Origin: Lentisphaerae bacterium GWF2_49_21
Lineage (GTDB): Bacteria; Verrucomicrobiota; Lentisphaeria; Victivallales; GWF2-50-93
Direction: 5' to 3'
DNA length: 64,000 bases
Assembly: GCA_001804805.1 (NCBI GenBank)
Contig: MHBH01000076.1
Coordinates: 1-64,000 of the forward strand
Position numbers and translations under genes: made by a program. Every line of letters starts with the position of its first letter. Position 1 is the stretch's first letter. Shown piece by piece: positions 54,187 through 62,643 of this stretch. The notes beneath the pieces are model-generated. The model was not told where the DNA came from, ran no database searches, and saw only the letters and a list, made by a program, of their open reading frames with translations.

Positions 54187-54526
54187 AAAGAAATACTCTT
54201 ACAATCCCGACTATGCAGTCCCTCCGGGAGATACAATACGCGAAGTCATGGAAACATTCGGGATAGCTCAAAGTGAATTCGCAATCCGTCTTGGAATTTC
54301 CGTTCAAACCCTGAAACGTATCTTCAAAGGGGAACAGCCTATAACATCCGAGACGTCCAATCGCCTTGAAATGGTTACCGGTACTCCTGCAAGCTTCTGG
54401 AACAAGCTGGAGTCCAATTACCGGGAACAACTTGCGAAATCCGCAGAGGGGAAAGCCTCTCGCAAAGTCGAAGCTCCCAGCCCTTTGGCGTCGGGAGCAC
54501 AGAGTCGCAAGGGAAATATTAAATAA
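54176..54526 (+). CDS. HigA-type XRE-family HTH protein
   Basis: 116 residues: IREVMETFGIAQSEFAIRLGISVQTLKRIFKGEQPITSETSNRLEMVTGTPASFWNKLESNYREQL is the complete HigA/VapI-type helix-turn-helix, with SQSEFA and TLKRIF recognition elements. Start at 54176 (MKPKKKYSYNPDY) lies inside the previous gene by 11 bases. HigA normally pairs with a HigB toxin, but none is adjacent: the upstream neighbour is the AbiEii-like protein and downstream is SIR2. It could be a regulator of the island. Confidence 0.82.
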   Translation: MKPKKKYSYNPDYAVPPGDTIREVMETFGIAQSEFAIRLGISVQTLKRIFKGEQPITSETSNRLEMVTGTPASFWNKLESNYREQLAKSAEGKASRKVEAPSPLASGAQSRKGNIK

Positions 54527-54530
54527 GCAT

Positions 54531-57500
54531 ATGATAAAAGAACTAGAACAACCTATTTATTTTGGAAAGACAAGCTTTCCTGCAGAAGTAATTAATGCTC
54601 TTGAGGATGGAGATATCGTGTTTTTCTGTGGTGCGGGAATATCCATTGGAGAAGGATTGCCGAGCTTTAAAGGCTTGGTTAAGAATGTTTTCATAGAGTG
54701 TCATGAAAGCATGAATAAAGAAGAGGAAACATCATTTAAAGATAACTTGTATGATAGAACACTCGGATTGTTAGAGAATAGGATGAATGAAGGTTCCTCT
54801 GAAATAAATTATGCAGTTAGAAATGCAGTCATTAATATCATTGGGAAAGAACACAAAGGAGATTTGGCTGTTCATGAAGCCATTTTGAAACTCGCCAAAG
54901 ACACAAATGATAACTTTCGTATAGTAACAACCAATTTTGATAATTATTTTGAAAAAATACCAAATGCTAAAATAAATCAAGTGCATGAGGCGCCTTTTCT
55001 TCCGGTTCCAAAACCACATAAGTGGAAATGGCCTGTTTATCTTCATGGTAGGATTAACAAGGAAAATGATCCGCATGGGGCAAATCTCATCTTTACAAGT
55101 GCTGATTTTGGGAATGCATATTTGGTTGAAAGATGGGCCAGCAGATTTGTCTCCGAGCTCTTTAAAGAATTTAAAGTAATATTATTCGTAGGTTATGGTG
55201 TTGACGACCCAATTATGAGATATCTGGTTGACGCCATAGCTGCTGAAAGACGTGTCTATCTCCATGATGGAAAATATTCAAAGATAGCCCAAGCTTTTGC
55301 TTTTGATGGATTCACTGATGAATCATCTAAGAATGAGCGCATGGATCAATGGAGGGCTAAGGGGATAGATGCAATTTTATATGAAAAGGAAAATGATACT
55401 GACTATTCTCAATTTCAAGCAGTATTATCCGAACTGGCAGATTGGCATACGAGGCAGCATAAAGACAAGAAAATTCTCCTTGAAGAATATGCATCAAAAA
55501 GACCAGTATCTAAATTATCCGAAGAGGTTATAAATAGCCAAGTAATTAGATTAATATCCAAAGATATCACATTGGCTAAGTATTTTTCTGAAATTGACCC
55601 ATTGCCTTCGTCTGAATGGTATGATGTATTCTATAAAGCAAATTTATTTAAATCAAATAAATTTGCCTCCCAGCCATCTGAACTTGAACATGCTTTGTAT
55701 TATTGGTTAACTCTTCAAGCAAAAGACGAAAGAGGCAGCTTGAAGTTAATAGAAATCATTAATTCCGGTGAAATCTCAAATGAGTCATTCAAAATCAAGA
55801 TTAAATATTTTCTTACAAATAATAAACCCGTTGACAATAAAATTAAAAAAATACTTATTGCTTTCGCGTATTGGAGCTATCAGAATCAGGAGTCTGACGA
55901 GCAATTATGGCTTACTAATAGATTGGGGATGCTTCAAGAAGCAAATTTTATTAAACCAATTCTTCTTGAACTTATAACACCGTTTATTGTTTTAAAGACA
56001 CCATATAACTATTATAAAAGCAACTCCAATATGCTACTAAGCGATATGACTGTTCAGGATTTGATATCATTTGATTTGGCAATTCAGTTAGAAAAATATC
56101 AACTTGATGAGTTAATGACTTCATCTTTAGATTTAATGCGCAACATATTGCCAGCAATGACCCATGAGATAACAGAGACTTTAAGGAAATGCTTGTCGAT
56201 ATGCAATTACCTCGAATCATATGATCCGACGTTGCATAGGCATGCAATTTCAGCTCATGAACAAGATGAACACAATCCAAATTGGATGTTGATAATTACT
56301 TTATTACGAGAGGCGTATAATTTATCAGATAAAAAAGATCAAGAGTTAATACTAGGATATTGGAAAAATATTGATGAGATTATATTCAAGAGATTTGTTT
56401 TATATGCCTATTCGACAACAATCCACTTTTCAGTTGATGAAAAAATTGATTATCTGCTTTCGTTAAATGATCAAGATTATTGGAAAGGATCACTAAAATA
56501 CGAAAAATGCAGATTGTTGGAATCACTTTCTGGAATCTTATCATCATCTAAAACAGATATGCTTTTTGCGAAGATCTTAAGTGGTCCACCTATTATTGAA
56601 TATTCATTTTGGGATAAAAGAGAAACTACAGCTAAGGAAAAAGAAGATTTTAAGAATAGGGGAATATTTGAGGATTTAGAATTATTGATTCGTTATAAGT
56701 ATAAACTAAACAGCGAAGCAGGCAATCTTCTTAAGGAAATTAAGGAGAAGTATCCGAAATGGGAAATATATGATGATTATAAGGCGGAAATGTCATCTTG
56801 GTGTGAAACTGGACGAGGAAACCGTTCAGACCATTCGGCCGATCAACTATTAAATATGCCTGATAATAAATTAATTGAAGTACTTTTAGGAAAAGATATT
56901 AATAAAGAAGAAGACAATTTTAATATCAGCATGCCTGGGCGTTTGGCGGAATGGCAAAGTGCTGTCAAAAAACAGCCGGAACGGGCTTTGCGGTTATATA
57001 GATACATGCTTGAGGAAGGTGTACTTGATGATAGAATAATTGAAAATACACTTTATGGGTTAAATACAGATAATTTATTTAACGCAAGTCTTTCTTCAGA
57101 GTTTATTTATCTTATAAGCATTACGCCTGAATCTAATATTAAGACTAATATAAAAACAATATCTTTTGTCTTAAATAAGGCATACCAAAATATAGAAAAA
57201 GAAAGCAGTTTTTGGGAGATATGGGATAAGTTACAAATAATATCTTTAGAAATACCTGAAAATGATGCACTGCCAGCAGGTGACTTGTTTTCTAACGCTA
57301 TAAATCATCCTGCAGGTATATTGGCTGAAACTATTTTATTATCGCTATCAAAAAATAAATACAAAGCGGGGGCCGGATTAGAAGAAAACACAAAGAAAAG
57401 AATATCAATAATACTTGATACACAAACAGCATCTTCAAAATATGCAAAAATTGTCATATATAGAGGAACATATTGGTTTCAAGTAATTGATCCGCCATGG

Positions 57501-58226
57501 GCCGACATGAAAATATTACCCAACTTCAAGATAAATAATTCAGATGCATTTTATTCATGGAGTGGTTTTCTTCATTCCTCTAATATTAATCCTGAATTAT
57601 TCGATAATATTTATGACGATTTATGTGAGCTTCTAAATAAATCCGGCAATCTTGGTTTATCATCTGAGAAAGTTGGTCTTTTATACCAGATATTTGGACT
57701 TGGACTCCTTTACTATCAAGAATCCATGAATGCTGAACAAAACAAGAAAGTGTTTTCTGGAATTAACAATGAAGGCTTAATATCATTGCTAATAGTATTT
57801 GAACAGGAAGTAAATAATACAGACGGGCTATGGGGCAAAGCCATAAAAGATATCTTTCATAAATATTGGCCTAGAAGCAATTTATTCAAAACGCCGGAAG
57901 TTTCTAAAAGAGTCGCGTCTTTGATCCTTTTATTGGATGATGATGCGGCAAATGCATATTCAGAATTAAAAGACTATTTAATATCTCTTGAAGGTTTGAA
58001 GCACTCTGCGTTTAGCTTGATACATAAAATCGAAAAATCAACTTTGTTGGAAAAAGATCCTAATTTAGTCCTGAACATTTTGAGAAAAGTATTATATGCT
58101 AATTGTCAATCATATGATATTCATAGCCTGCCCAAGATTATAGAACTGGCAAGGAATCATGGAGCAGATGTTAAAGGAGAGTCCTATATATGGCTGCTTA
58201 ACTTGGTAAGCACAAAAGCGATATAA
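54531..58226 (+). CDS. SIR2-domain defence protein with large C-terminal region
   Basis: 1,231 residues. SIR2 domain in the first 240: GAGIS (34-38), TTNFD (133-137, catalytic-type Asn), YLHGR (170-174, catalytic-type His) and VGYGVDDP (220-227). These match NAD-hydrolysing SIR2 proteins of anti-phage systems such as DSR. The remaining about 1,000 residues are helical, probably with repeats, and end with a conserved-looking C-terminal module (KPIIELARNHG). It resembles SIR2-DUF4020 proteins, but this is recalled, not aligned. Strikingly AT-rich, with Asn/Lys/Ile-heavy codon use, unlike hsdR; horizontal origin is likely. Start at 54531 gives the first SIR2 strand; the RBS is weak. Alone it may sense phage and deplete NAD. 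Confidence 0.82.
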   Translation: MIKELEQPIYFGKTSFPAEVINALEDGDIVFFCGAGISIGEGLPSFKGLVKNVFIECHESMNKEEETSFKDNLYDRTLGLLENRMNEGSSEINYAVRNAVINIIGKEHKGDLAVHEAILKLAKDTNDNFRIVTTNFDNYFEKIPNAKINQVHEAPFLPVPKPHKWKWPVYLHGRINKENDPHGANLIFTSADFGNAYLVERWASRFVSELFKEFKVILFVGYGVDDPIMRYLVDAIAAERRVYLHDGKYSKIAQAFAFDGFTDESSKNERMDQWRAKGIDAILYEKENDTDYSQFQAVLSELADWHTRQHKDKKILLEEYASKRPVSKLSEEVINSQVIRLISKDITLAKYFSEIDPLPSSEWYDVFYKANLFKSNKFASQPSELEHALYYWLTLQAKDERGSLKLIEIINSGEISNESFKIKIKYFLTNNKPVDNKIKKILIAFAYWSYQNQESDEQLWLTNRLGMLQEANFIKPILLELITPFIVLKTPYNYYKSNSNMLLSDMTVQDLISFDLAIQLEKYQLDELMTSSLDLMRNILPAMTHEITETLRKCLSICNYLESYDPTLHRHAISAHEQDEHNPNWMLIITLLREAYNLSDKKDQELILGYWKNIDEIIFKRFVLYAYSTTIHFSVDEKIDYLLSLNDQDYWKGSLKYEKCRLLESLSGILSSSKTDMLFAKILSGPPIIEYSFWDKRETTAKEKEDFKNRGIFEDLELLIRYKYKLNSEAGNLLKEIKEKYPKWEIYDDYKAEMSSWCETGRGNRSDHSADQLLNMPDNKLIEVLLGKDINKEEDNFNISMPGRLAEWQSAVKKQPERALRLYRYMLEEGVLDDRIIENTLYGLNTDNLFNASLSSEFIYLISITPESNIKTNIKTISFVLNKAYQNIEKESSFWEIWDKLQIISLEIPENDALPAGDLFSNAINHPAGILAETILLSLSKNKYKAGAGLEENTKKRISIILDTQTASSKYAKIVIYRGTYWFQVIDPPWADMKILPNFKINNSDAFYSWSGFLHSSNINPELFDNIYDDLCELLNKSGNLGLSSEKVGLLYQIFGLGLLYYQESMNAEQNKKVFSGINNEGLISLLIVFEQEVNNTDGLWGKAIKDIFHKYWPRSNLFKTPEVSKRVASLILLLDDDAANAYSELKDYLISLEGLKHSAFSLIHKIEKSTLLEKDPNLVLNILRKVLYANCQSYDIHSLPKIIELARNHGADVKGESYIWLLNLVSTKAI

Positions 58227-58280
58227 CTCAATTAATTGAAATGAATAAGCGGGATTTGCAGAAAATATTGAAGGGAATTA

Positions 58281-60503
58281 ATGATTAACGATAAAAATCA
58301 AATTGCCTTAAACTGGCAGAACCCTTTTCTCGGTGATGTTGTAAGTTCAATAAAGGGGAAAAAACCTAAATCTTTAGGTAAAAAATCCCAGTCATTATCA
58401 ATCCCATATATTAATATAAAAGCTTTTGAGACTGGCGTTGTTGATGAATATACAGATGGTGATAAATGTCAGATTTGCGGAAAAGATGATGTGTTAATGG
58501 TTTGGGATGGAGCCAGATCGGGATTAGTTGGCAGAGGTATATCTGGGGCGATTGGTTCAACTCTGGTCAAACTTGAAACTAAAGGATTGGATTCGTCTTT
58601 CCTTTTTTATTACTTACAGGGAAAATATAAATACATCAATAAAAATCCCAGAGGAGTTGGGATACCTCACGTTGATCCCAATATTTTATGGAAACTACAA
58701 ATACCTGTTCCAACTCTAGCCGAACAGAAGCGGATAGTGGCGAAGATTGAGGAATTGTTCACGCGCCTGGATGCCGGAGTTGAAAACCTCAAGAAAACCA
58801 AGAAGTTGCTCAAAAACTACCGGCAGGCCGTCCTCCGTGACGCCTTCACTGGGAAGCTGACAAGGAAGGTTAACCACAAAGACACCAAGGCGCCAAGGGA
58901 ATTACCGGATGGTTGGGAATGGAAACCACTTGAGTCAATATCAGATGCTCTTGGCGGATTTGCCTTCAAAAGCAGTGATTATTCAAATAATGGTTATCAA
59001 ATTGTGAAGATGGGAAATGTCCGGATGGGGAAATTATTACTTGGCAATAATCCATCATACATAGAAGATGTTCCGGAAGACATCATTCATAAATACTTGT
59101 TGAAAAAAGATGATATTGTCATAACTCTCACAGGAACTAAAAATAAGCAAGATTATGGCTTTGTTTCCATGATTGCCGATGAAAATAAGTTACTGCTAAA
59201 TCAGCGTGTGGCAAGATTACGTTGCTATTCATCGGTAAGCTCGAAATACGTTATGCTTGCAATGCATACAAAAGAATTCAGAAATCAGTTTTTTGCAAGT
59301 GAAACAGGAAATGTCGGACAAGGTAATGTTGGGATGAAATCAGTTAGGGAAGTTAAAATACCTCTTCCTGAATTAGAGGAACAAAAGCAAATCGTCTTAG
59401 AAGTTGAGCGCCATTTTACAATTGCCGATGTCGTTGAGAAGGAGATTGATGAAGCCATGAAGAAATCCGACAATCTCCGCCAGAGCATCCTGAAATCAGC
59501 ATTCGAGGGGAAGTTGGTAGACACAGAAGGCACCCATTCGACAAGCTCAGGGCAGGCGAAACACGCGAAAAGCATAGAATATCCCGATGCCAAGCCTGAA
59601 AGGAAACTGATGAAGGCCGCTGAAGAAAATATGGGATATGGAATCCCTGGGAGCCCCGAGCCCCAGCTCGGGACTGAAGAGATCCAAGCTGGGGCTTGGC
59701 GTTCCCGGGGTAAGATCCAAGCTGGGGCTTCCCAGGAAAGAGAATGGTACTCAAGAGGCTATTTGCCGCATCGCGACAGGATATCATTGCTGCAGTCAAT
59801 CACATTCAGGCTGGCAGACAGCCTTCCGCAAAGTAAATTGGAGCAGTTGGAAGAGGAATTGAAAGACTGGCAGGAGAACCGAGCTGGGGCTCGGCGTTCC
59901 CAGGAGGAGATGGAAATCAGCCGAGCTGGGGCTCGGCGTTCCCAGGAGGAGATGGAAATCAGCCGAGCTGGGGCTCGGCGTTCCCTGGAGGAGATGGAAA
60001 TCAGCCGAGCTGGGGCTCGGCGTTCCCAGGAGGAGAAGGAATTTGACGTGGAACGGCGTGAAAAAATTGAACACTGGCTCGATTCCGGGCTGGGGTGTTG
60101 TGCACTGAAGCATCCTGAAATGGCCGACATAGTGCAGGAGACATTGTTGACGTTTGATGGAGAAAAATACAGGCTTATCTCATGGGCGGTCATGCCGAAT
60201 CACGTCCATGTATTGATAGAGCCGCATATTTCCTTGAGCAGGATTGTGCAATCCTGGAAATCATTTACAGGAAGATGGGCGCTGGCACATAGTGCCAAGC
60301 TGGGGCTTGGCGTTCCCGGGAACGCATTGTGGATGCGTGAATACTGGGACAGGTATATTCGCGACGGAAAACATTTGGCGAGTGTGATAGAATATATCCA
60401 TATGAATCCAGTCAAAGCCGGATTATGCGAAAACGCAAAGGACTGGAAATGGAGCAGCGCAGGAATACACCCCAAGGGAACGCCAAGCCCAAGCTTGGCA
60501 TAA
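58281..60503 (+). CDS. hsdS: HsdS specificity subunit fused in frame to a RAYT transposase
   Basis: 740 residues. Residues about 1-430: HsdS, with target-recognition domain 1, a conserved helix (PTLAEQKRIVAKIEELFTRLD), target-recognition domain 2 (DALGGFAFKSSDYSNNG) and the second helix (LPELEEQKQIVLEVERHF). Two repeats are translated inside: NHKDTKAPR (near 199) and THSTSSGQA (near 415). From about 450 REP palindromes are translated (SPEPQLG, IQAGAWRSRGKIQAGA). Residues about 490-740: a REP-associated tyrosine transposase, with GYLPHRD (493), FRLADSLP, HUH motif MPNHVHVLIEP (H641, H643) and nucleophile-type Y705 in YIHMNPVKAGL. The 14-residue repeat RAGARRSQEEMEIS (near 533-590) derives from a 42-bp DNA repeat. 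RBS AAGGGA. The transposase could also be started internally at an ATG at 59631. Confidence 0.88.
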   Translation: MINDKNQIALNWQNPFLGDVVSSIKGKKPKSLGKKSQSLSIPYINIKAFETGVVDEYTDGDKCQICGKDDVLMVWDGARSGLVGRGISGAIGSTLVKLETKGLDSSFLFYYLQGKYKYINKNPRGVGIPHVDPNILWKLQIPVPTLAEQKRIVAKIEELFTRLDAGVENLKKTKKLLKNYRQAVLRDAFTGKLTRKVNHKDTKAPRELPDGWEWKPLESISDALGGFAFKSSDYSNNGYQIVKMGNVRMGKLLLGNNPSYIEDVPEDIIHKYLLKKDDIVITLTGTKNKQDYGFVSMIADENKLLLNQRVARLRCYSSVSSKYVMLAMHTKEFRNQFFASETGNVGQGNVGMKSVREVKIPLPELEEQKQIVLEVERHFTIADVVEKEIDEAMKKSDNLRQSILKSAFEGKLVDTEGTHSTSSGQAKHAKSIEYPDAKPERKLMKAAEENMGYGIPGSPEPQLGTEEIQAGAWRSRGKIQAGASQEREWYSRGYLPHRDRISLLQSITFRLADSLPQSKLEQLEEELKDWQENRAGARRSQEEMEISRAGARRSQEEMEISRAGARRSLEEMEISRAGARRSQEEKEFDVERREKIEHWLDSGLGCCALKHPEMADIVQETLLTFDGEKYRLISWAVMPNHVHVLIEPHISLSRIVQSWKSFTGRWALAHSAKLGLGVPGNALWMREYWDRYIRDGKHLASVIEYIHMNPVKAGLCENAKDWKWSSAGIHPKGTPSPSLA
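59644..59737. repeat. REP palindromes translated between HsdS and RAYT
   Basis: Three REP-type elements: an inverted one at 59647-59672 (GAGCCCCAGCTCGGG) and two direct ones near 59686 and 59718 (AAGCTGGGGCTT, then GGCGTTCCCGGGG or CCCAGG). Same core as the elements at 59879-60036 and at 61099. RAYTs normally recognise such palindromes as their substrate. Confidence 0.85.
59879..60036. repeat. 42-bp tandem repeat carrying REP core, 3.8 copies
   Basis: Unit starts CCGAGCTGGGGCTCGGCG, continues with TTCCCAGGAGGAGATGG and ends AAATCAG; 42 bases equals 14 codons, so copies stay in frame. Full copies at 59879, 59921, 59963, a shorter one at 60005. One copy has CTGG in place of CAGG. Confidence 0.95.
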
Positions 60504-61098
60504 TTTTAGCCGAGCTGGGGCTCGGCGTTCCCAGGAGGAGATGGAAATCAGCCGAGCTGGGGCTCGGCGTTCCCTGGAGGAGATGGAAATCAGCCGAGCT
60601 GGGGCTCGGCGTTCCCAGGAGGAGAAGGAATTTGACGTGGAACGGCGTGAAAAAATTGAACACTGGCTCGATTCCGGGCTGGGGTGTTGTGCACTGAAGC
60701 ATCCTGAAATGGCCGACATAGTGCAGGAGACATTGTTGACGTTTGATGGAGAAAAATACAGGCTTATCTCATGGGCGGTCATGCCGAATCACGTCCATGT
60801 ATTGATAGAGCCGCATATTTCCTTGAGCAGGATTGTGCAATCCTGGAAATCATTTACAGGAAGATGGGCGCTGGCACATAGTGCCAAGCTGGGGCTTGGC
60901 GTTCCCGGGAACGCATTGTGGATGCGTGAATACTGGGACAGGTATATTCGCGACGGAAAACATTTGGCGAGTGTGATAGAATATATCCATATGAATCCAG
61001 TCAAAGCCGGATTATGCGAAAACGCAAAGGACTGGAAATGGAGCAGCGCAGGAATACACCCCAAGGGAACGCCAAGCCCAAGCTTGGCATAATTTTAG
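59921..61098 (+). repeat. 589-bp tandem duplication of the RAYT C-terminal half
   Basis: 59921-60509 is repeated at 60510-61098 with no differences found by eye. Both begin with the REP core CCGAGCTGGGGCTCGGCG, and a further REP stands at 61099, so each unit is bounded by REPs. 589 is not a multiple of three, so the second unit is out of frame with the first and needs its own start. Confidence 0.95.
60541..61092 (+). pseudogene. Truncated second RAYT copy
   Basis: 183 codons from an ATG inside the 42-bp repeat; carries the HUH motif MPNHVHVLIEP and the YIHMNPVKAG tyrosine but lacks the N-terminal LPH and FRLADSLP segments present in the first copy. It results from the 589-bp tandem duplication. 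It may be non-functional, or it could supply an alternative transposase fragment; I call it a partial copy. Confidence 0.7.
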
Positions 61099-61204
61099 CC
61101 GAGCTGGGGCTCGGCGCTCCCGGGGAATAAAAAAATGAATGTAAAGCAAGACAACAAAAGAAGTTTGGACAAATCTTAAAAACCTGGGAATCTGGTGGAA
61201 GCAT

Positions 61205-62611
61205 ATGAAAACAGAAAAACCCGACAATCCGAACAGCATTGATGCGATTCTTGATTCTCTCGACAGGAAGGAGCTTGTCAGGATTATCAAAGAACAGGCT
61301 GATATGGATGAGAACGTAGAATCAAAAATAATAGCCAAGTATTCCATATGCGATCTGACGAAGGGCGAATACAAGAAGATTATCTCTTCCGCCCTCAACA
61401 GATGCATGAACAGGGGTTTTATTCCATACAATGCTTCATCTTCTGCATGTTCCGGAGCGGAATCTGTCCTTGGAAAGGCACAGGATAATCTTAAAGCCGG
61501 CCGCGTAGCACAGGCTTTGACTGCCGCGCAGGCGGTTCTTGAAAAGATGGTGGCGGCCCTGCAGTATGCCGACGATTCGGGAGGCAGTATCGGATCATGC
61601 ATCGAGTCAAGCCTGGAAATTTATCAGGACGCCTCAAAACGGAAGCTTGATGAAAAGACGAGGAAGGATTTCTTCAATTACCTCGTCAAGGACTGGGACA
61701 ACGAGCGTTACAAGGGCTGGGACTGGGGACTACAGTTGCTTGAAATGGCGATAGATATCCATGTCGGGCAGAGCGAGGCTGAAAAAGTCCTTGCCGCCAT
61801 TGAAAGCTGTTTTGAGAATAGTGCGCCAAATGAAAAGCATAAATGGCATGACGGCACAGTTTACAGATTGAAGCACAAGGTGCTGTTTAAGACTGGAAAG
61901 ACCGGAGAAGCGGAAAGGTTCTTCAATGAGAATCTTCATGTCCCCGAATTCAGGAGAATTGCCATTGAAGAAGCTTTCAAGAATAAGAATTATGAACGGG
62001 TGATTGAACTTGTCGATTCCGGGATTGAATCCGACACGAAGCTGGCCGGGCTGGTACACGAATGGAAGAGATGGAAGCTGAAAGTCTATCAGGCACGCAA
62101 CGAGAAGGATAAAATACGGACTTTGTCTTTGGAGTTCTTTCTCGGAGGCGGTACGGACAGCTATGAGGTTTACAAGGCGACCTTCCCGGAAGATGAATGG
62201 CCTGCTGAATACAAGAGACTGACGGGACGTCTGCAGGAAGCACTCGACCGCTCACATGTCGCCTTTGGTCTTCTCGGGTTCATCTTCGTGAAGGAAAAGG
62301 AGATCGGCAAGCTTCTTGAACTGGTTAAGCGCTCTCCTGGCAGTATTTCCGGATACGAGAAGATTCTCCTTCCCGTGTATCCCGATGAAGTGATAAGCAT
62401 GGTTGCGGAAAAGCTGAGGGAAGAGGCAGACGATGCCGGTGCCAGAAACGAATACTGGCGATTATGCAACTACGGGCTTAAACATCTTTTAGAGATAAAA
62501 GGCCGAGACAAGGCATTAGAGCTGATAGAGGAATTCAGGCAGAAATACCCGCGCCGTCCAGCCATGCTGGAGGAAATCAATAAATTCATGAAGAAAAAGG
62601 ATCTCGCATGA
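61205..62611 (+). CDS. Helical-repeat protein of unknown function
   Basis: 468 residues, predominantly alpha-helical with TPR-like hairpins (AGRVAQALTAAQAVLEKMVAALQYADDSGGSIG; FNYLVKDWDNERYKGWDWGLQLLEMAID; YERVIELVDSG). The pattern recalls the helical domain that follows SWIM zinc fingers in other proteins, but no SWIM finger is present. Start at 61205, with a GGTGGA-like RBS. It stands between hsdS-RAYT and the DUF3800 gene in the restriction island and is likely an accessory defence protein; the function is not known. Confidence 0.65.
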   Translation: MKTEKPDNPNSIDAILDSLDRKELVRIIKEQADMDENVESKIIAKYSICDLTKGEYKKIISSALNRCMNRGFIPYNASSSACSGAESVLGKAQDNLKAGRVAQALTAAQAVLEKMVAALQYADDSGGSIGSCIESSLEIYQDASKRKLDEKTRKDFFNYLVKDWDNERYKGWDWGLQLLEMAIDIHVGQSEAEKVLAAIESCFENSAPNEKHKWHDGTVYRLKHKVLFKTGKTGEAERFFNENLHVPEFRRIAIEEAFKNKNYERVIELVDSGIESDTKLAGLVHEWKRWKLKVYQARNEKDKIRTLSLEFFLGGGTDSYEVYKATFPEDEWPAEYKRLTGRLQEALDRSHVAFGLLGFIFVKEKEIGKLLELVKRSPGSISGYEKILLPVYPDEVISMVAEKLREEADDAGARNEYWRLCNYGLKHLLEIKGRDKALELIEEFRQKYPRRPAMLEEINKFMKKKDLA

Positions 62612-62643
62612 GCAGGGGAGTTGCAGTGAAAAAGAAATAATAT

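Noticed and set aside
54366-54530. N-terminal extension of the SIR2 protein
   Set aside because: This stretch is the HigA-type gene read in another frame; the SIR2 fold starts at 54531.
58241-58288. 15-codon open frame between SIR2 and hsdS
   Set aside because: Too short, overlaps the hsdS start, no support beyond an ATG; probably leader sequence.
59879-60036. CRISPR or VNTR array unrelated to genes
   Set aside because: 42-bp units are contiguous with no spacers and are translated in frame; a REP-derived tandem repeat.
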